DNA of 64,000 bases from Pseudomonas orientalis (GTDB taxonomy: Bacteria; Pseudomonadota; Gammaproteobacteria; Pseudomonadales; Pseudomonadaceae), in the NCBI RefSeq assembly GCF_001439815.1, contig NZ_JYLM01000010.1, positions 186,001 to 250,000 of the forward strand, written 5' to 3'. Below the pieces are notes generated by a model. The model saw nothing but the letters and a program-made list of their open reading frames with translations. It did no database searches and was not told where the DNA came from. Position 1 is the first letter of the stretch. Every line of letters starts with the position of its first letter. This document shows positions 43,995 to 52,325 of this stretch, one piece after another. A program made the translations under genes and the position numbers.

Positions 43995-44786
43995 GAAGCC
44001 TTTGAGGTTGTGCGTATGGAGGACGTCTCGGGCGGGGCGTACGACGCGTTGCTGGAAATCGAGGTAGCTCTCGTTCGGTGCCAGTAGGTTGTGGCTGCCA
44101 TGCGGTAAGACCTGCTCGGCATATCTGAGTGCTTCGCGTACATGGTCATCCACCATGATCCAGCGAGCTGCTTTGGCTCCGCTGCGCCCACCTTTTGTGC
44201 CGTCCTGGATGTTGATCCTCCCGTGTTTCTCTGCTTCGCGTTTCAGTCGAGGAAGATCGGCCAAAATCGCCTCACGCAAACGCATGCCGGAGGCTCGCGC
44301 TAACTGAACGATGGCGGCAGCGCGCGGCTGCTGATGTTCGCGAAGCTCTTCAACGATCCGCTTAACGTATTTGCGGTCTTGGCCTTGCGGCACTGAGCGA
44401 CGAACACTCGCCCGTTGCATTCCCAATGCCTTGCTTGGGCTCGGTACTTTCACGGACTGATCACCGCGAAGCGCGGCCATGGTTCGATTCACGCTGGACA
44501 ATCGATTTTGCGCGGTCGCGATGCCGATAGCTCCTTGTTCGACTTGCCGCCGCAGATACCTGGCGTAGTCCAGCAAGGTCTGCCGATCAATTTGTCGTGC
44601 ACCGTTAAATCCTGGTCCATCCTCCGACCGACACCACCGAACAAACGCCTGCCAGCGATCACTGTGCGCTTTGACCGTCCCGTAATGCCCACCGCCAAAC
44701 AGATCTTTCAGCGCTTGCGGCCCCGCATAACTCAGTTGCCGTCCATAGCCAAAATTGCGCCCATCCCGTCTACCGACCAACGCCAT
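43803..44786 (-). pseudogene. Chimeric frame: truncated integrase fused to the IstB C-terminus
   Basis: Residues 1 to about 264 are the N-terminal and core part of an Integrase_1-type tyrosine recombinase found in Pseudomonas integrative elements (GRNFGYGRQLSYAGPQALKDLF, HSDRWQAFVRWCR, ARASGMRLREAI with catalytic Arg169). From about residue 265 the sequence becomes IstB (FDVIDQQSQNVSLLITSQHP...). The recombinase His-x-x-Arg and Tyr are therefore replaced, so integration activity should be lost. The 327-codon frame is intact by chance of the IS21 insertion phase. Confidence 0.8.
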
Positions 44787-44941
44787 GATCGAACTCCTCT
44801 CGAAGCCAAAACTTTTAAAATCTTCCCCACGTCATCCCGCCACGGATGTTGAGTGTTATCAGGGATCAAGGCCCCTGCGACCTGTGAGGGTTGTCCACTA
44901 ACGCGGGACTGACGGCTCTTTACGACCGGGAGCTTGGGCAT
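44732..44941 (-). CDS. Doubtful small open frame upstream of the integrase
   Basis: A 69-residue frame (MPKLPVVKSRQSRVSGQPS...) overlaps the integrase start by 55 bases in another frame. AGGAGG stands 12 bases upstream of its ATG, and seven bases upstream of another ATG (44946) that opens only eight codons. No family is recognised. It may be a leader or a remnant. Confidence 0.3.
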   Translation of the reverse strand: MPKLPVVKSRQSRVSGQPSQVAGALIPDNTQHPWRDDVGKILKVLASRGVRSWRWSVDGMGAILAMDGN

Positions 44942-45593
44942 CTCATGATCTGGCCTCCTGAACACTTGCGAAGAAGTGGGCGGGTGGAGGCTGCATTGGC
45001 TGACGAGACCAACGCCGCGAGATCCTGAGTCGGGTGAAGGCAGTGGTGCGATGACCGGGACATGCCTGACTGTCAGTCAGGTGCAGTCCATTCCGTGGGC
45101 CGCGGCACCATCATCTGCATCGCTATGGCCAAGTGGATAGGTTGCTGCAGGGCAGCGATGAAGGGGGATGAGTTGCCGCAGTGGCACTCAGGTAGAAGTA
45201 GGCATCCATCACATCGCTGTGACCGTGCGAGCCGCCGGACGCTAATCGCACTTTGGGAGAACCACCACGGTGTGGCGTAGCCTTAAAGGTTCTGGCTACC
45301 TGGGTTGCTGTCAACGACAGCGCTTTGCCCGATCTTTTCTACGCCTGTGGATAATTCGAGTTAAGGCTCGAACTTTTGGGAGTTCTGCAGCTGTGGATTA
45401 AATTACTCAGCGATGGAAATCTGTAGTTTTCCACAGACAGTTGCGTGGGCTTTAGATTAGGTGAGGTCCATTCAGCATGGCGCCTTTACAGCCCTGCTTG
45501 GACGGAGTCTCTTGGGCAAGCGGGCCAGCGAGATTTCGAGAACGTACGCTCACTTTGCTGGGGACTAAAGGTGACAGCTCCACTTTCTTATCC
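44942..45593. other. Integrase-upstream region with no confident gene
   Basis: About 650 bases between the integrase region and the ATPase gene. Short frames exist (for example 45123-45314 minus, starting MTATQVARTFKATPHRGGSP) but none has convincing support. GTCAGTCAGG at 45070-45083 forms small repeats. Three DnaA-box-like sites cluster at its right end. Confidence 0.4.
45346..45437. promoter_or_regulatory. Cluster of three DnaA-box-like sites
   Basis: TGTGGATAA (45346-45354, perfect), TGTGGATTA (about 45391, one mismatch) and TTTTCCACA (about 45427, one mismatch) lie within 92 bases of comparatively A+T-rich DNA. This could be a relic of an element replication region, or chance. Confidence 0.35.
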
Positions 45594-46751
45594 CTACCGC
45601 CCCTCAATCAACGCCCGCTCCTCCAACCAAATTTCCTGAACAAACTGATCCGTAATCGCATAAATCCCATGCCCGCGCCGCATGATGATGTTCTCCGCCA
45701 CCAGCGCAATCACCACGGGTTGAATTTCTTCAACCCGCACTTCGCGACCTACCGTCTTGGAATATTCCGCCGCCGCATCAGTAGAGAAAATCCCCCGAGC
45801 ATCGCGTTCCGCAGACGCGATCTTGTTGAAAATCGCCTGAGCCAGGCTGCCCAGTTGTTCGACTTTTTCAAGTTCAATACTCGCTGCTGCCGAGCGTAAG
45901 GTGCTGGCGATTACGGGTAGGAAAACATCGGGTTCACCGTCCTGCTGCAAGAGTTGACGCAATGCCTTGAGCATTTCTTCAGGTCGATTGCCTAGGGTAT
46001 TGAAGGCTTCGACTGCGGCCCCAAGTGAGGGGAGCTTTTCCTTCTTCACCGGCATTGCCAGTCGGTTGAGCAGGAATTCCACGTAGTCGCCCTTTAGCAG
46101 CGGGTACGCGGCCGATGTCGCACCGGAAAACGCTTGGTTGCGTTTGGCGGTCAGCTCGCTGAACTGGGCTCTGTGGGAGCCTGTGCCGATAAAGAGGAAG
46201 TAGCCCGGCGTATTCGGGCGTGGGTTGATTGCATCACGCGCAGCTTTGAGTGCCAGGAGCAGTTGGTTGCCATCGTCGGAGGAAATGGCATGTTGCACCT
46301 CGTCGATGATCAGCACGAGATCGGTCTTCGCTTGGTCGACAACCTCTGTGAGTGCTTGCGCCAATGTGGGGCCGTCGGGGTTGCCGATGCTGTCGAGTTT
46401 GAAACCGAACTTGAATCCTGCTGCGCCTAGATCGACATTGCTGACGCGCTTGAGCGTTTCCAGGATTGAAGAGCCCGGCGTTTGCAGTTCTTTGAGGGTT
46501 TTGTGGATGGCGTTGTGCACGAGCGTCGCCGGGTTGGCCAGCGTGTCGCTCCAGAGGTCGACGTAAATCACCAGTGCGCCTGCTGCTTCCAGAGCGGGGA
46601 TGAGGTCGCTGCGCAGGAAGGTCGTTTTACCTGTACGGCGCAGGCCGGACAGAAAGAGACCCGAGCGCAGACCTTCATCTAATACGCCTGGATTGAGAAG
46701 CTGGTTTGCCATCGACTCGGCCAGTTCAGGGCGCTGAAATATGCTGCTCAT
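45594..46751 (-). CDS. Stand-alone AAA ATPase
   Basis: A 385-residue P-loop ATPase. Walker A is GLRRTGKTT (residues 36-44, Lys42), Walker B VLIIDEVQH (Asp150, Glu151), and GTGSHRAQFSEL looks like a sensor segment. The C-terminal third (residues about 300-385) is helical with a winged-helix look (AEYSKTVGREVRVEEIQPVVIALVAENIIMRRGHGIYAI). AAGGA lies seven bases before the ATG. It resembles archaeal-type/ORC-like ATPases found alone in bacterial islands. No partner gene is adjacent. It lies between the integrase remnant and tRNA-Thr, so it may be island cargo. Confidence 0.75.
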   Translation of the reverse strand: MSSIFQRPELAESMANQLLNPGVLDEGLRSGLFLSGLRRTGKTTFLRSDLIPALEAAGALVIYVDLWSDTLANPATLVHNAIHKTLKELQTPGSSILETLKRVSNVDLGAAGFKFGFKLDSIGNPDGPTLAQALTEVVDQAKTDLVLIIDEVQHAISSDDGNQLLLALKAARDAINPRPNTPGYFLFIGTGSHRAQFSELTAKRNQAFSGATSAAYPLLKGDYVEFLLNRLAMPVKKEKLPSLGAAVEAFNTLGNRPEEMLKALRQLLQQDGEPDVFLPVIASTLRSAAASIELEKVEQLGSLAQAIFNKIASAERDARGIFSTDAAAEYSKTVGREVRVEEIQPVVIALVAENIIMRRGHGIYAITDQFVQEIWLEERALIEGR

Positions 46752-46765
46752 GCAATTATCCTTTT

Positions 46766-46782
46766 TTATGGATACGCCATAA
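46766..46782. promoter_or_regulatory. Perfect inverted repeat upstream of the ATPase gene
   Basis: TTATGG-ATACG-CCATAA has six perfect pairs. It lies 15 bases upstream of the ATPase ATG, next to its ribosome site, in an A+T-rich stretch. It is a candidate operator. Confidence 0.45.
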
Positions 46783-46904
46783 TTATTGCCAGCACATAAT
46801 TTAGCATAAAGGATGAAATCTGAAATTGTGGCGCAAAAAGGGGGGATTCAAAGGGACGGGAGGTGAAGCGGGAAGGGGGGATCGAGGATGAATATCCCAG
46901 AAAC

Positions 46905-46936
46905 AACAAAGCCCCTGCATTTCTGCAGGGGCTTCG
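46905..46936 (-). terminator. Terminator of tRNA-Thr
   Basis: On the minus strand GCCCCTGCA GAAA TGCAGGGGC is followed by TTTGTTGTTT. It lies immediately downstream of the tRNA. Confidence 0.85.
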
Positions 46937-46943
46937 TCTTATA

Positions 46944-47019
<76 letters not shown>

Positions 47020-47564
47020 GTGTTAGGGCGACGATTATAGCGACTGAAAAGGTTCTGTAAACCCCTGAATTCTGACTATTTTTGCAAACACGGCGGTTTT
47101 TTGTGATCCCCGTAGTTTTTCCACATTTTCACCGCTTGAAAGCCGCACAGAAGAGGTACGTCGAAAGGTCGTAAAATTGACTAATCACCGTTCACCCAAA
47201 ATTTCTCGCCAGCAGGCGTTGGCCTTTGCGGCAGACCTGTTTGGGTAACGTGACAAAGCGGCTCGCCAGTGACGATCTCAATGCGCTATGCCTCCTGTTG
47301 AAAGCGCCGAAAAAACTGCATGAAAGCGCGGTTTATACGGTTTAGCCCAGATGCTTATGCACAATCGGTTGGTAACAGTACTCACGCCACAGCCAATTTG
47401 TTGAGCCGTTCTCAACACGCTGCAACTGCCTGTTTTGTGTGCGTTTTATTGTGTGAACAAAAAATGACCAGTGCTGCTTTTGGTCTGTAGCGCTGATAAT
47501 TACAGCCTCCGTAAAGAATTCATCAACAGAGTTATCCACAGGGCGCTGTAGGAATTTTTGCCCC
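47020..47564. other. 545-base gap downstream of methyltransferase and upstream of tRNA-Thr
   Basis: No credible gene. It holds the tRNA-Thr promoter side and a perfect DnaA box TTATCCACA at 47532-47540. The stretch near 47090-47240 looks like decayed coding DNA, but no frame or family is recognisable. Confidence 0.45.
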
Positions 47565-48752
47565 TTAATCGCGCTGGGCCAGCACCATCAAGTTGCGTGG
47601 TGTGAGTGTCGGTTCACAGAAGCTGCCCAACTCGACGTTGTAGCCTTGCTCCATCAGGAACAGGGCCCGATCCAGCACCAGCCACAATTCCAGCGGACGA
47701 CGAAACAGGCCCCTGACCAATTCCAGGTTTCGCACTTCGGCCAGGCGACGCCAGCCGTGGGCTTCCAGCGCCAGCCAATCCTGATCGCCTGTGGATAAAC
47801 CCTTGAGGCTTGCCAGTTCCCGGCAATATTCAGCGAAGGATTTTTCCAGCCATTTGGCGGGCAGGGAGGGTGTGGGCAGGTAGTCGTCGCAACCGCGCAG
47901 TTGCCGTTGCAGGCGGTCGAAGCCCAGGCGCCGGGCCATGGAGGTATCGCGTTGCCGGCGTACGCGGTTGCCGGCGGTGACGGTTTCGCTCAGTGGCAGG
48001 CCCAGGTCATCGACTGACAGCTGCAGGCCGGAGGCGCGCCCGGGGGCGGACAGCGCTTGATAGTGGTCGGCGTTGATGCGGTTATAGCAGCACGGCGCCA
48101 GCGCCAGTTGTTTGCAGCCGGCAGCGCTGGCCAGTTGGAGCATGCGCACGTGGAGTTCGCCGCAGGCATGCAGGGCAACTGGCGTGTGTTCGAGACTGAT
48201 CGCCACCTCTGCCATCACGTCCTGCAGGCTATGGGTGGCGGGCAAGCCGTGGTGGTCACTCAAGGCTTTGCCTGAGGCAATCAGGGCCGGGTCATATTCC
48301 AGGCAGGTCAGCTGTTGGCCGGGTTGCAGCAGGCGGCGGCCGAGGTGGCCTTTGCCGGCGCACCAGTCCAGCCAGTGGTTGGGCGTTACGGCAAAATTCA
48401 GGGCGGCGCCGAAGGCTTCGATCTGCTGCCATTTACGGCCCGGAACGTCGACATTCAGGCGATGGCCTGCGGGTGCAAGCGCGTGTGTCGGCAACTTATC
48501 CACAGCACTGAGCCGCAGGGCCTGGGCCGCCAGTTGTGGAAAAGGTGCGGGCGCCGACAGGTCGTGGGGATGATTGTGACTGGCCTCGGCATCGTCCAGC
48601 GAGCGCTGGCGTAGCCACTGCGATAACGCGGGGTGCTCGGTTTCCCAGGGTAATTGCAGATGGGTAAAGGGCCGTGGTCGCCACAGCCCTTGATGCTCGA
48701 TCAGGAACGCATCCAGTGCCTGGAAGCGTGCCTCAACGTCCTTGGCACGCAT
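47565..48752 (-). CDS. SAM-dependent methyltransferase (GSTCD-like)
   Basis: A 395-residue protein. The Rossmann core lies near residue 125 (HWLDWCAGKGHLGRRLLQ, then CLEYDPALIASGKALSDHHGL), and ALHACGELHVRMLQLA plus LAPCCYNRI follow. This order is that of the methyltransferase domain of GSTCD-type proteins, with Cys-Cys-Tyr in place of a PP motif. The ATG at 48752 overlaps the 3' end of the upstream permease gene by 20 bases, so it belongs to the same transcript. It probably modifies RNA or a small molecule (inference). Confidence 0.8.
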   Translation of the reverse strand: MRAKDVEARFQALDAFLIEHQGLWRPRPFTHLQLPWETEHPALSQWLRQRSLDDAEASHNHPHDLSAPAPFPQLAAQALRLSAVDKLPTHALAPAGHRLNVDVPGRKWQQIEAFGAALNFAVTPNHWLDWCAGKGHLGRRLLQPGQQLTCLEYDPALIASGKALSDHHGLPATHSLQDVMAEVAISLEHTPVALHACGELHVRMLQLASAAGCKQLALAPCCYNRINADHYQALSAPGRASGLQLSVDDLGLPLSETVTAGNRVRRQRDTSMARRLGFDRLQRQLRGCDDYLPTPSLPAKWLEKSFAEYCRELASLKGLSTGDQDWLALEAHGWRRLAEVRNLELVRGLFRRPLELWLVLDRALFLMEQGYNVELGSFCEPTLTPRNLMVLAQRD

Positions 48753-49464
48753 CGACGCGTAGCCATTTTTCCAGCAGTTTGAAACCGCGCACCAGCACAT
48801 AGGCCATCAACAGGTAGAACAGCCCGGCCGCGAAGAAGATCTCCACCGGCAGGTAGGTGCGCGCGATGATGGTCCGGGCCATGCCGGTCAGTTCCAGCAA
48901 GGTCACGGTGCTGGCCAGGGCGCTGGCCTTGAGCATCAGGATCACTTCGTTGCTATAGGCCGGCAGGCCGATTCGCGAGGCGCGGGGCAGGATGATATAG
49001 AACAGCGTCTTGGGCCTGGACATGCCCAGGGCGCGAGCGGCTTCGATCTCGCCCGGGGGAATGGCCTGGATCGCACCGCGCAGGATTTCAGCGATATAGG
49101 CGGCGGTGTGCAGGGTCATGGTGGCGGTGGCGCACCAGAACGGGTCGCGCAGGTAGGGCCACATGAAGCTGTGGCGTACGGCGTCAAACTGCGCCAGGCC
49201 GTAATAGACCAGGAACAACTGCACCAGCAGCGGCGTGCCACGGAAGAAGAAAATGTAGGCATAGGGCAGGGCGCTTACATACCAGCGGCGCGAAGACCGA
49301 GCGATGCCGAGCGGGATTGCCAGCAACAGGCCAGCAATCACGGCGATCGCCACCAGCTCCAGGGTCAGGGTTGCGCCTTGGGCCAATTTGGGCAGCCACT
49401 TGATGATCACGGCCCAGTTCAGGCCCAGGTCAAAATGCGACAGCCAGCTGTAATCACCGCTCAT
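48733..49464 (-). CDS. Basic amino acid ABC transporter permease (HisM/AotM-type)
   Basis: A 243-residue inner-membrane permease with about five helices. The EAA loop is EIEAARALGMSRPKTLFYIILPRASRIGLPA. FFFRGTPLLVQLFLVYYGL is typical of the polar amino acid uptake family. The frame is open far upstream, but the ATG at 49464 overlaps the hisQ-type stop as ATGA and decides the start. It pairs with the permease encoded just upstream. Confidence 0.9.
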   Translation of the reverse strand: MSGDYSWLSHFDLGLNWAVIIKWLPKLAQGATLTLELVAIAVIAGLLLAIPLGIARSSRRWYVSALPYAYIFFFRGTPLLVQLFLVYYGLAQFDAVRHSFMWPYLRDPFWCATATMTLHTAAYIAEILRGAIQAIPPGEIEAARALGMSRPKTLFYIILPRASRIGLPAYSNEVILMLKASALASTVTLLELTGMARTIIARTYLPVEIFFAAGLFYLLMAYVLVRGFKLLEKWLRVDACQGR

Positions 49465-50156
49465 TGGGCGCTCCTTGCAAAGCCGCGGGCGGCGCGTTTT
49501 TCCAGGAAGTGCATGCCGGTCATGGCCAGCACGGTCAGGCCCAGGTACATGAATGCGGCGACCATGAAGAAGGTGAACGGCTGCTTGGTCACGGTCACGC
49601 CGATCTGCGCGTGGCGCATGATTTCTTCCAGGCCGATCACTGACACTAGCGCAGTGTCCTTCATCAGGATCATGAACAGGTTGCCCAGGCCCGGCAGGGC
49701 GATGCGCCACATCTGCGGCATGATCAGCCGCGTGAAAATCCGGATTTTCGACAGCCCCAATGCCACACCGGCTTCGCGGTGTCCCTTGGGAATGGCGAGG
49801 ATCGCGCCGCGGAACACTTCCGTGGCATAGGCGCCAAAGCACAGGCCCAGGGCGATGACGCCGGCGGCAAAGGCGCTCAGGGACAGGTCAGGGTTACCAA
49901 AGAACTCCCCGAGGGCACGCATCAGGTTGACGGTGCCGAAATAAATCAGCAGCACCCACAGCAATTCGGGAATGCCGCGAACGATGGTCGAATAAGCACC
50001 GCCCAGCCATTGCAGCGGCTTGTACGGCGAAGTCTTGGCCAAGGCGCCGGCCAGGCCCAGCACCAGCCCCAGGCACAGGGCCGTGAGCGCCAGTTTGACG
50101 GTCATCAGCGCGCCGGCGGCAAGCGCCGGGCCGAATCCGTAGAGATCGAAATTCAT
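49461..50156 (-). CDS. Basic amino acid ABC transporter permease (HisQ/AotQ-type)
   Basis: A 231-residue permease. The first helix is ALMTVKLALTALCLGLVLGLAGAL and the EAA loop is GHREAGVALGLSKIRIFTRLIMPQMWRIALPG. VRGIPELLWVLLIYFG is a family signature. With the HisM-type protein it forms the membrane channel for the binding protein encoded 74 bases upstream. Confidence 0.92.
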   Translation of the reverse strand: MNFDLYGFGPALAAGALMTVKLALTALCLGLVLGLAGALAKTSPYKPLQWLGGAYSTIVRGIPELLWVLLIYFGTVNLMRALGEFFGNPDLSLSAFAAGVIALGLCFGAYATEVFRGAILAIPKGHREAGVALGLSKIRIFTRLIMPQMWRIALPGLGNLFMILMKDTALVSVIGLEEIMRHAQIGVTVTKQPFTFFMVAAFMYLGLTVLAMTGMHFLEKRAARGFARSAQ

Positions 50157-50230
50157 GGTGTTTTCATATCGCGGCAGGCATTGCTGAAAGCCGACGCGCT
50201 CAGGTGAGCGCGCCGGGCAGGCCGTTCAGA

Positions 50231-50983
50231 TCATTCGATGCTGAACGGGAAGTACTTGTCGTTGATCTTCTTGTAGGTGCCGTCTGCCTTGATCTCTGCC
50301 AGGGCTTTGTTCAGGCGCTCGCGCAGCGGGTCGCCCTTGCGTACGGCGATACCGATCTTGTCGCTCTCTACAACCGGGTCGCCCTTGAATTCATAGGCCG
50401 AACCGTCTTTGCTCTTGAGCCACTCGTACTGCACGTATTTGTCGGCCAGGATGCCGTCGAGACGGCCGGACGTCAGGTCGAGGTAGGCGTTTTCCTGGGT
50501 GTCATACAGCTTGGCCTCGGTGTCCGGCAGTTTGTCTTCCAAGTAGGTACCGGCCAGCGTGGCACGTTGTGCACCGATCACCTTGCCTTTGAGGTAGGCG
50601 GCGTCGGGCTTGAAGTCCGCCGTGGCTTTGGGCGCAATGAACTGCAGTTTGTTGGAGTAGTAGGGGTCGGTGAAGTCGACGGCCTGCTTGCGCTCATCGG
50701 TGATGGACAGCGAGGACACCAGGAAGTCGAACTTCTTGGCGTTCAGGGCCGGGATGATGCCGTCCCAGTCGGACACATACACTTCGCACTTCTCGACTTT
50801 CATCTTGGCGCACAGGGCGTCGCCGATGTCCTTGTCGAAACCGACCACGTTGCCGCTGGCGTCTTTATTGTTGAAGGGCGGGTAGGCCGCTTCGATCCCC
50901 ATCTTCAAGGTTTCTGCCATGGCCGTGGCGCTGAACGCCATCGAGACGGCCGCGGCCAGAAGGAATTTTTTATAGGTCTGCAT
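50231..50983 (-). CDS. Periplasmic basic amino acid-binding protein (HisJ/ArgT/AotJ-type)
   Basis: A 250-residue solute-binding protein. The signal peptide ends FSATAMAET. LKMGIEAAYPPFNNKDASGNVVGFDKDIGDALC is the family signature. The ligand site has VSDWDGIIPALNAKKFDFLVSSLSIT and the Asp of LTSGRLDGILADKYVQY. Lysine, arginine, ornithine or histidine are likely ligands; which one cannot be told. Confidence 0.92.
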   Translation of the reverse strand: MQTYKKFLLAAAVSMAFSATAMAETLKMGIEAAYPPFNNKDASGNVVGFDKDIGDALCAKMKVEKCEVYVSDWDGIIPALNAKKFDFLVSSLSITDERKQAVDFTDPYYSNKLQFIAPKATADFKPDAAYLKGKVIGAQRATLAGTYLEDKLPDTEAKLYDTQENAYLDLTSGRLDGILADKYVQYEWLKSKDGSAYEFKGDPVVESDKIGIAVRKGDPLRERLNKALAEIKADGTYKKINDKYFPFSIE

Positions 50984-50996
50984 GCATGTTGCTCCG

Positions 50997-51770
50997 TTAG
51001 CGGTTGCTGGACATGAATTGTTTGCAGCGCGCCGAAAGCGGGTTGTCGAACACCTGCTGTGGCGATCCTTGCTCTTCGACCAGGCCCTGGTGCAGAAACA
51101 CCACTTCGCTGGACACTTGGCGGGCGAAGCCCATTTCGTGGGTGACCAGCAGCATGGTGCGGCCTTCTTCGGCCAGCGCGCGGATCACATTAAGTACTTC
51201 CTGGACCATTTCCGGGTCAAGCGCCGACGTCGGTTCATCGAACAGAATGACTTTAGGCTGCATGGCCAACGTACGCGCAATGGCGGCGCGTTGTTGCTGA
51301 CCGCCGGACAGTTGCGCCGGGTAGGCGTGGCGCTTGTCAGCGATGCCCACCTTGGCCAGCAGGGCCTCCGCCACTTCTATTGCGTCGGACTTGCTCTGGC
51401 CGAGTACACGGCGGGGGGCCTCGATGATGTTGTCGAGGATGCTCATGTGCGGCCACAGGTTGAAATTTTGAAACACAAAACCGATTTCGCTGCGCAGGCG
51501 ATTGATCTGCTTGCCGTCGGCGGCAAACAATTCGCCGTTTTTCGCGGCCTTGAGCTTGAGTTCTTCACCGGCCACCAGGATCTGCCCCTGGTGCGGGTTT
51601 TCCAGCAGGTTGATGCAGCGCAGGAAGGTGGACTTGCCGGAGCCTGAGGAACCCAGGATCGAGATCACATCGCCGTCGCGAGCGGTCAGCGAGATACCTT
51701 TGAGTACCTCCAGCTCACCATAGCGTTTATGCAAGTTGCGGATTTCAAGCGCGGGCGTGGCCTCGGCCAT
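50997..51770 (-). CDS. ABC transporter ATP-binding protein (HisP/AotP-type)
   Basis: A 257-residue ATPase. Walker A is GSSGSGKST, the signature motif LSGGQQQRAAIARTLA, Walker B VILFDEPTSALDPE, and the switch His lies in LLVTHEMGFAR. It is the first gene of the operon ATPase - binding protein - two permeases - methyltransferase, all on the minus strand with small gaps or overlaps. Confidence 0.95.
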   Translation of the reverse strand: MAEATPALEIRNLHKRYGELEVLKGISLTARDGDVISILGSSGSGKSTFLRCINLLENPHQGQILVAGEELKLKAAKNGELFAADGKQINRLRSEIGFVFQNFNLWPHMSILDNIIEAPRRVLGQSKSDAIEVAEALLAKVGIADKRHAYPAQLSGGQQQRAAIARTLAMQPKVILFDEPTSALDPEMVQEVLNVIRALAEEGRTMLLVTHEMGFARQVSSEVVFLHQGLVEEQGSPQQVFDNPLSARCKQFMSSNR

Positions 51771-52325
51771 GTGCGGTCCTCATTGTGTTCGTTGCGATCT
51801 TCGCTGTTGGGCCGCCTTCCTGGCGAGGCGCCAAGCTAGCATAGCGTTTGGATGACAGCCAACAGCGCTGCGGACGGTTAATGGGTGGTCTGCGGCAGGG
51901 TGTCGCATCGGCACAGCGGCGTGTCGCGCCATCAACAACCGAACAGACGTTTGAACCCGGGGCATCCACAGGCTTCGCGTAAAAAGGGCGCGATGGTGCC
52001 AGCTTTGGGCAGGGGTTGGAAGGGTTAACCGGGCAAACGGCGCCTATCAGCGCTTTTATGGAGCGTCACGCACTTTTTGTGTGTGTTTTTGGTGCGCCCT
52101 TTCGTCTGCAGGGTGAGTCGCACGGTAACGCTATAGCGGAATGCCATTGTTCTCAAAGACTTGCGATCACTGCCGAACTTTCCTACAGCCCGCGTCAACT
52201 GTGCCTCTGTTACATTTTGGCGCAAATCTTGCGTAAAAAATAAAGAACGCGCTGTTGGTTTCTTTTCACGAGAAAGACCGCAGGCCAGGCGAACCGTTTT
52301 CGCAATTCCTCGCAAAGGTGTGTCA
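51771..52325. other. Divergent intergenic region of the ABC operon and gabP
   Basis: About 555 bases with no credible gene. It separates the minus-strand ABC operon from plus-strand gabP and must hold both promoters. The right part is A+T-rich and contains the sigma-54-like site listed next. Confidence 0.6.
52218..52233 (+). promoter_or_regulatory. Sigma-54 (-24/-12) promoter candidate for gabP
   Basis: TGGCGCAAATCTTGCG keeps the invariant GG and GC with ten bases between them, and differs from TGGCAC-N5-TTGCW at two places. The predicted start lies about 80 bases before the gabP ATG. This would fit nitrogen control of GABA uptake. Confidence 0.5.

Noticed and set aside
45346-45437. Chromosomal or plasmid replication origin
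   Set aside because: Only one perfect DnaA box, no dnaA/dnaN/parAB or initiator gene nearby, and no iterons.
48733-49842. A 369-residue permease starting at 49842
   Set aside because: The extra 126 residues are out-of-frame translation of the upstream permease gene; the ATG at 49464 with an ATGA overlap is the natural start.
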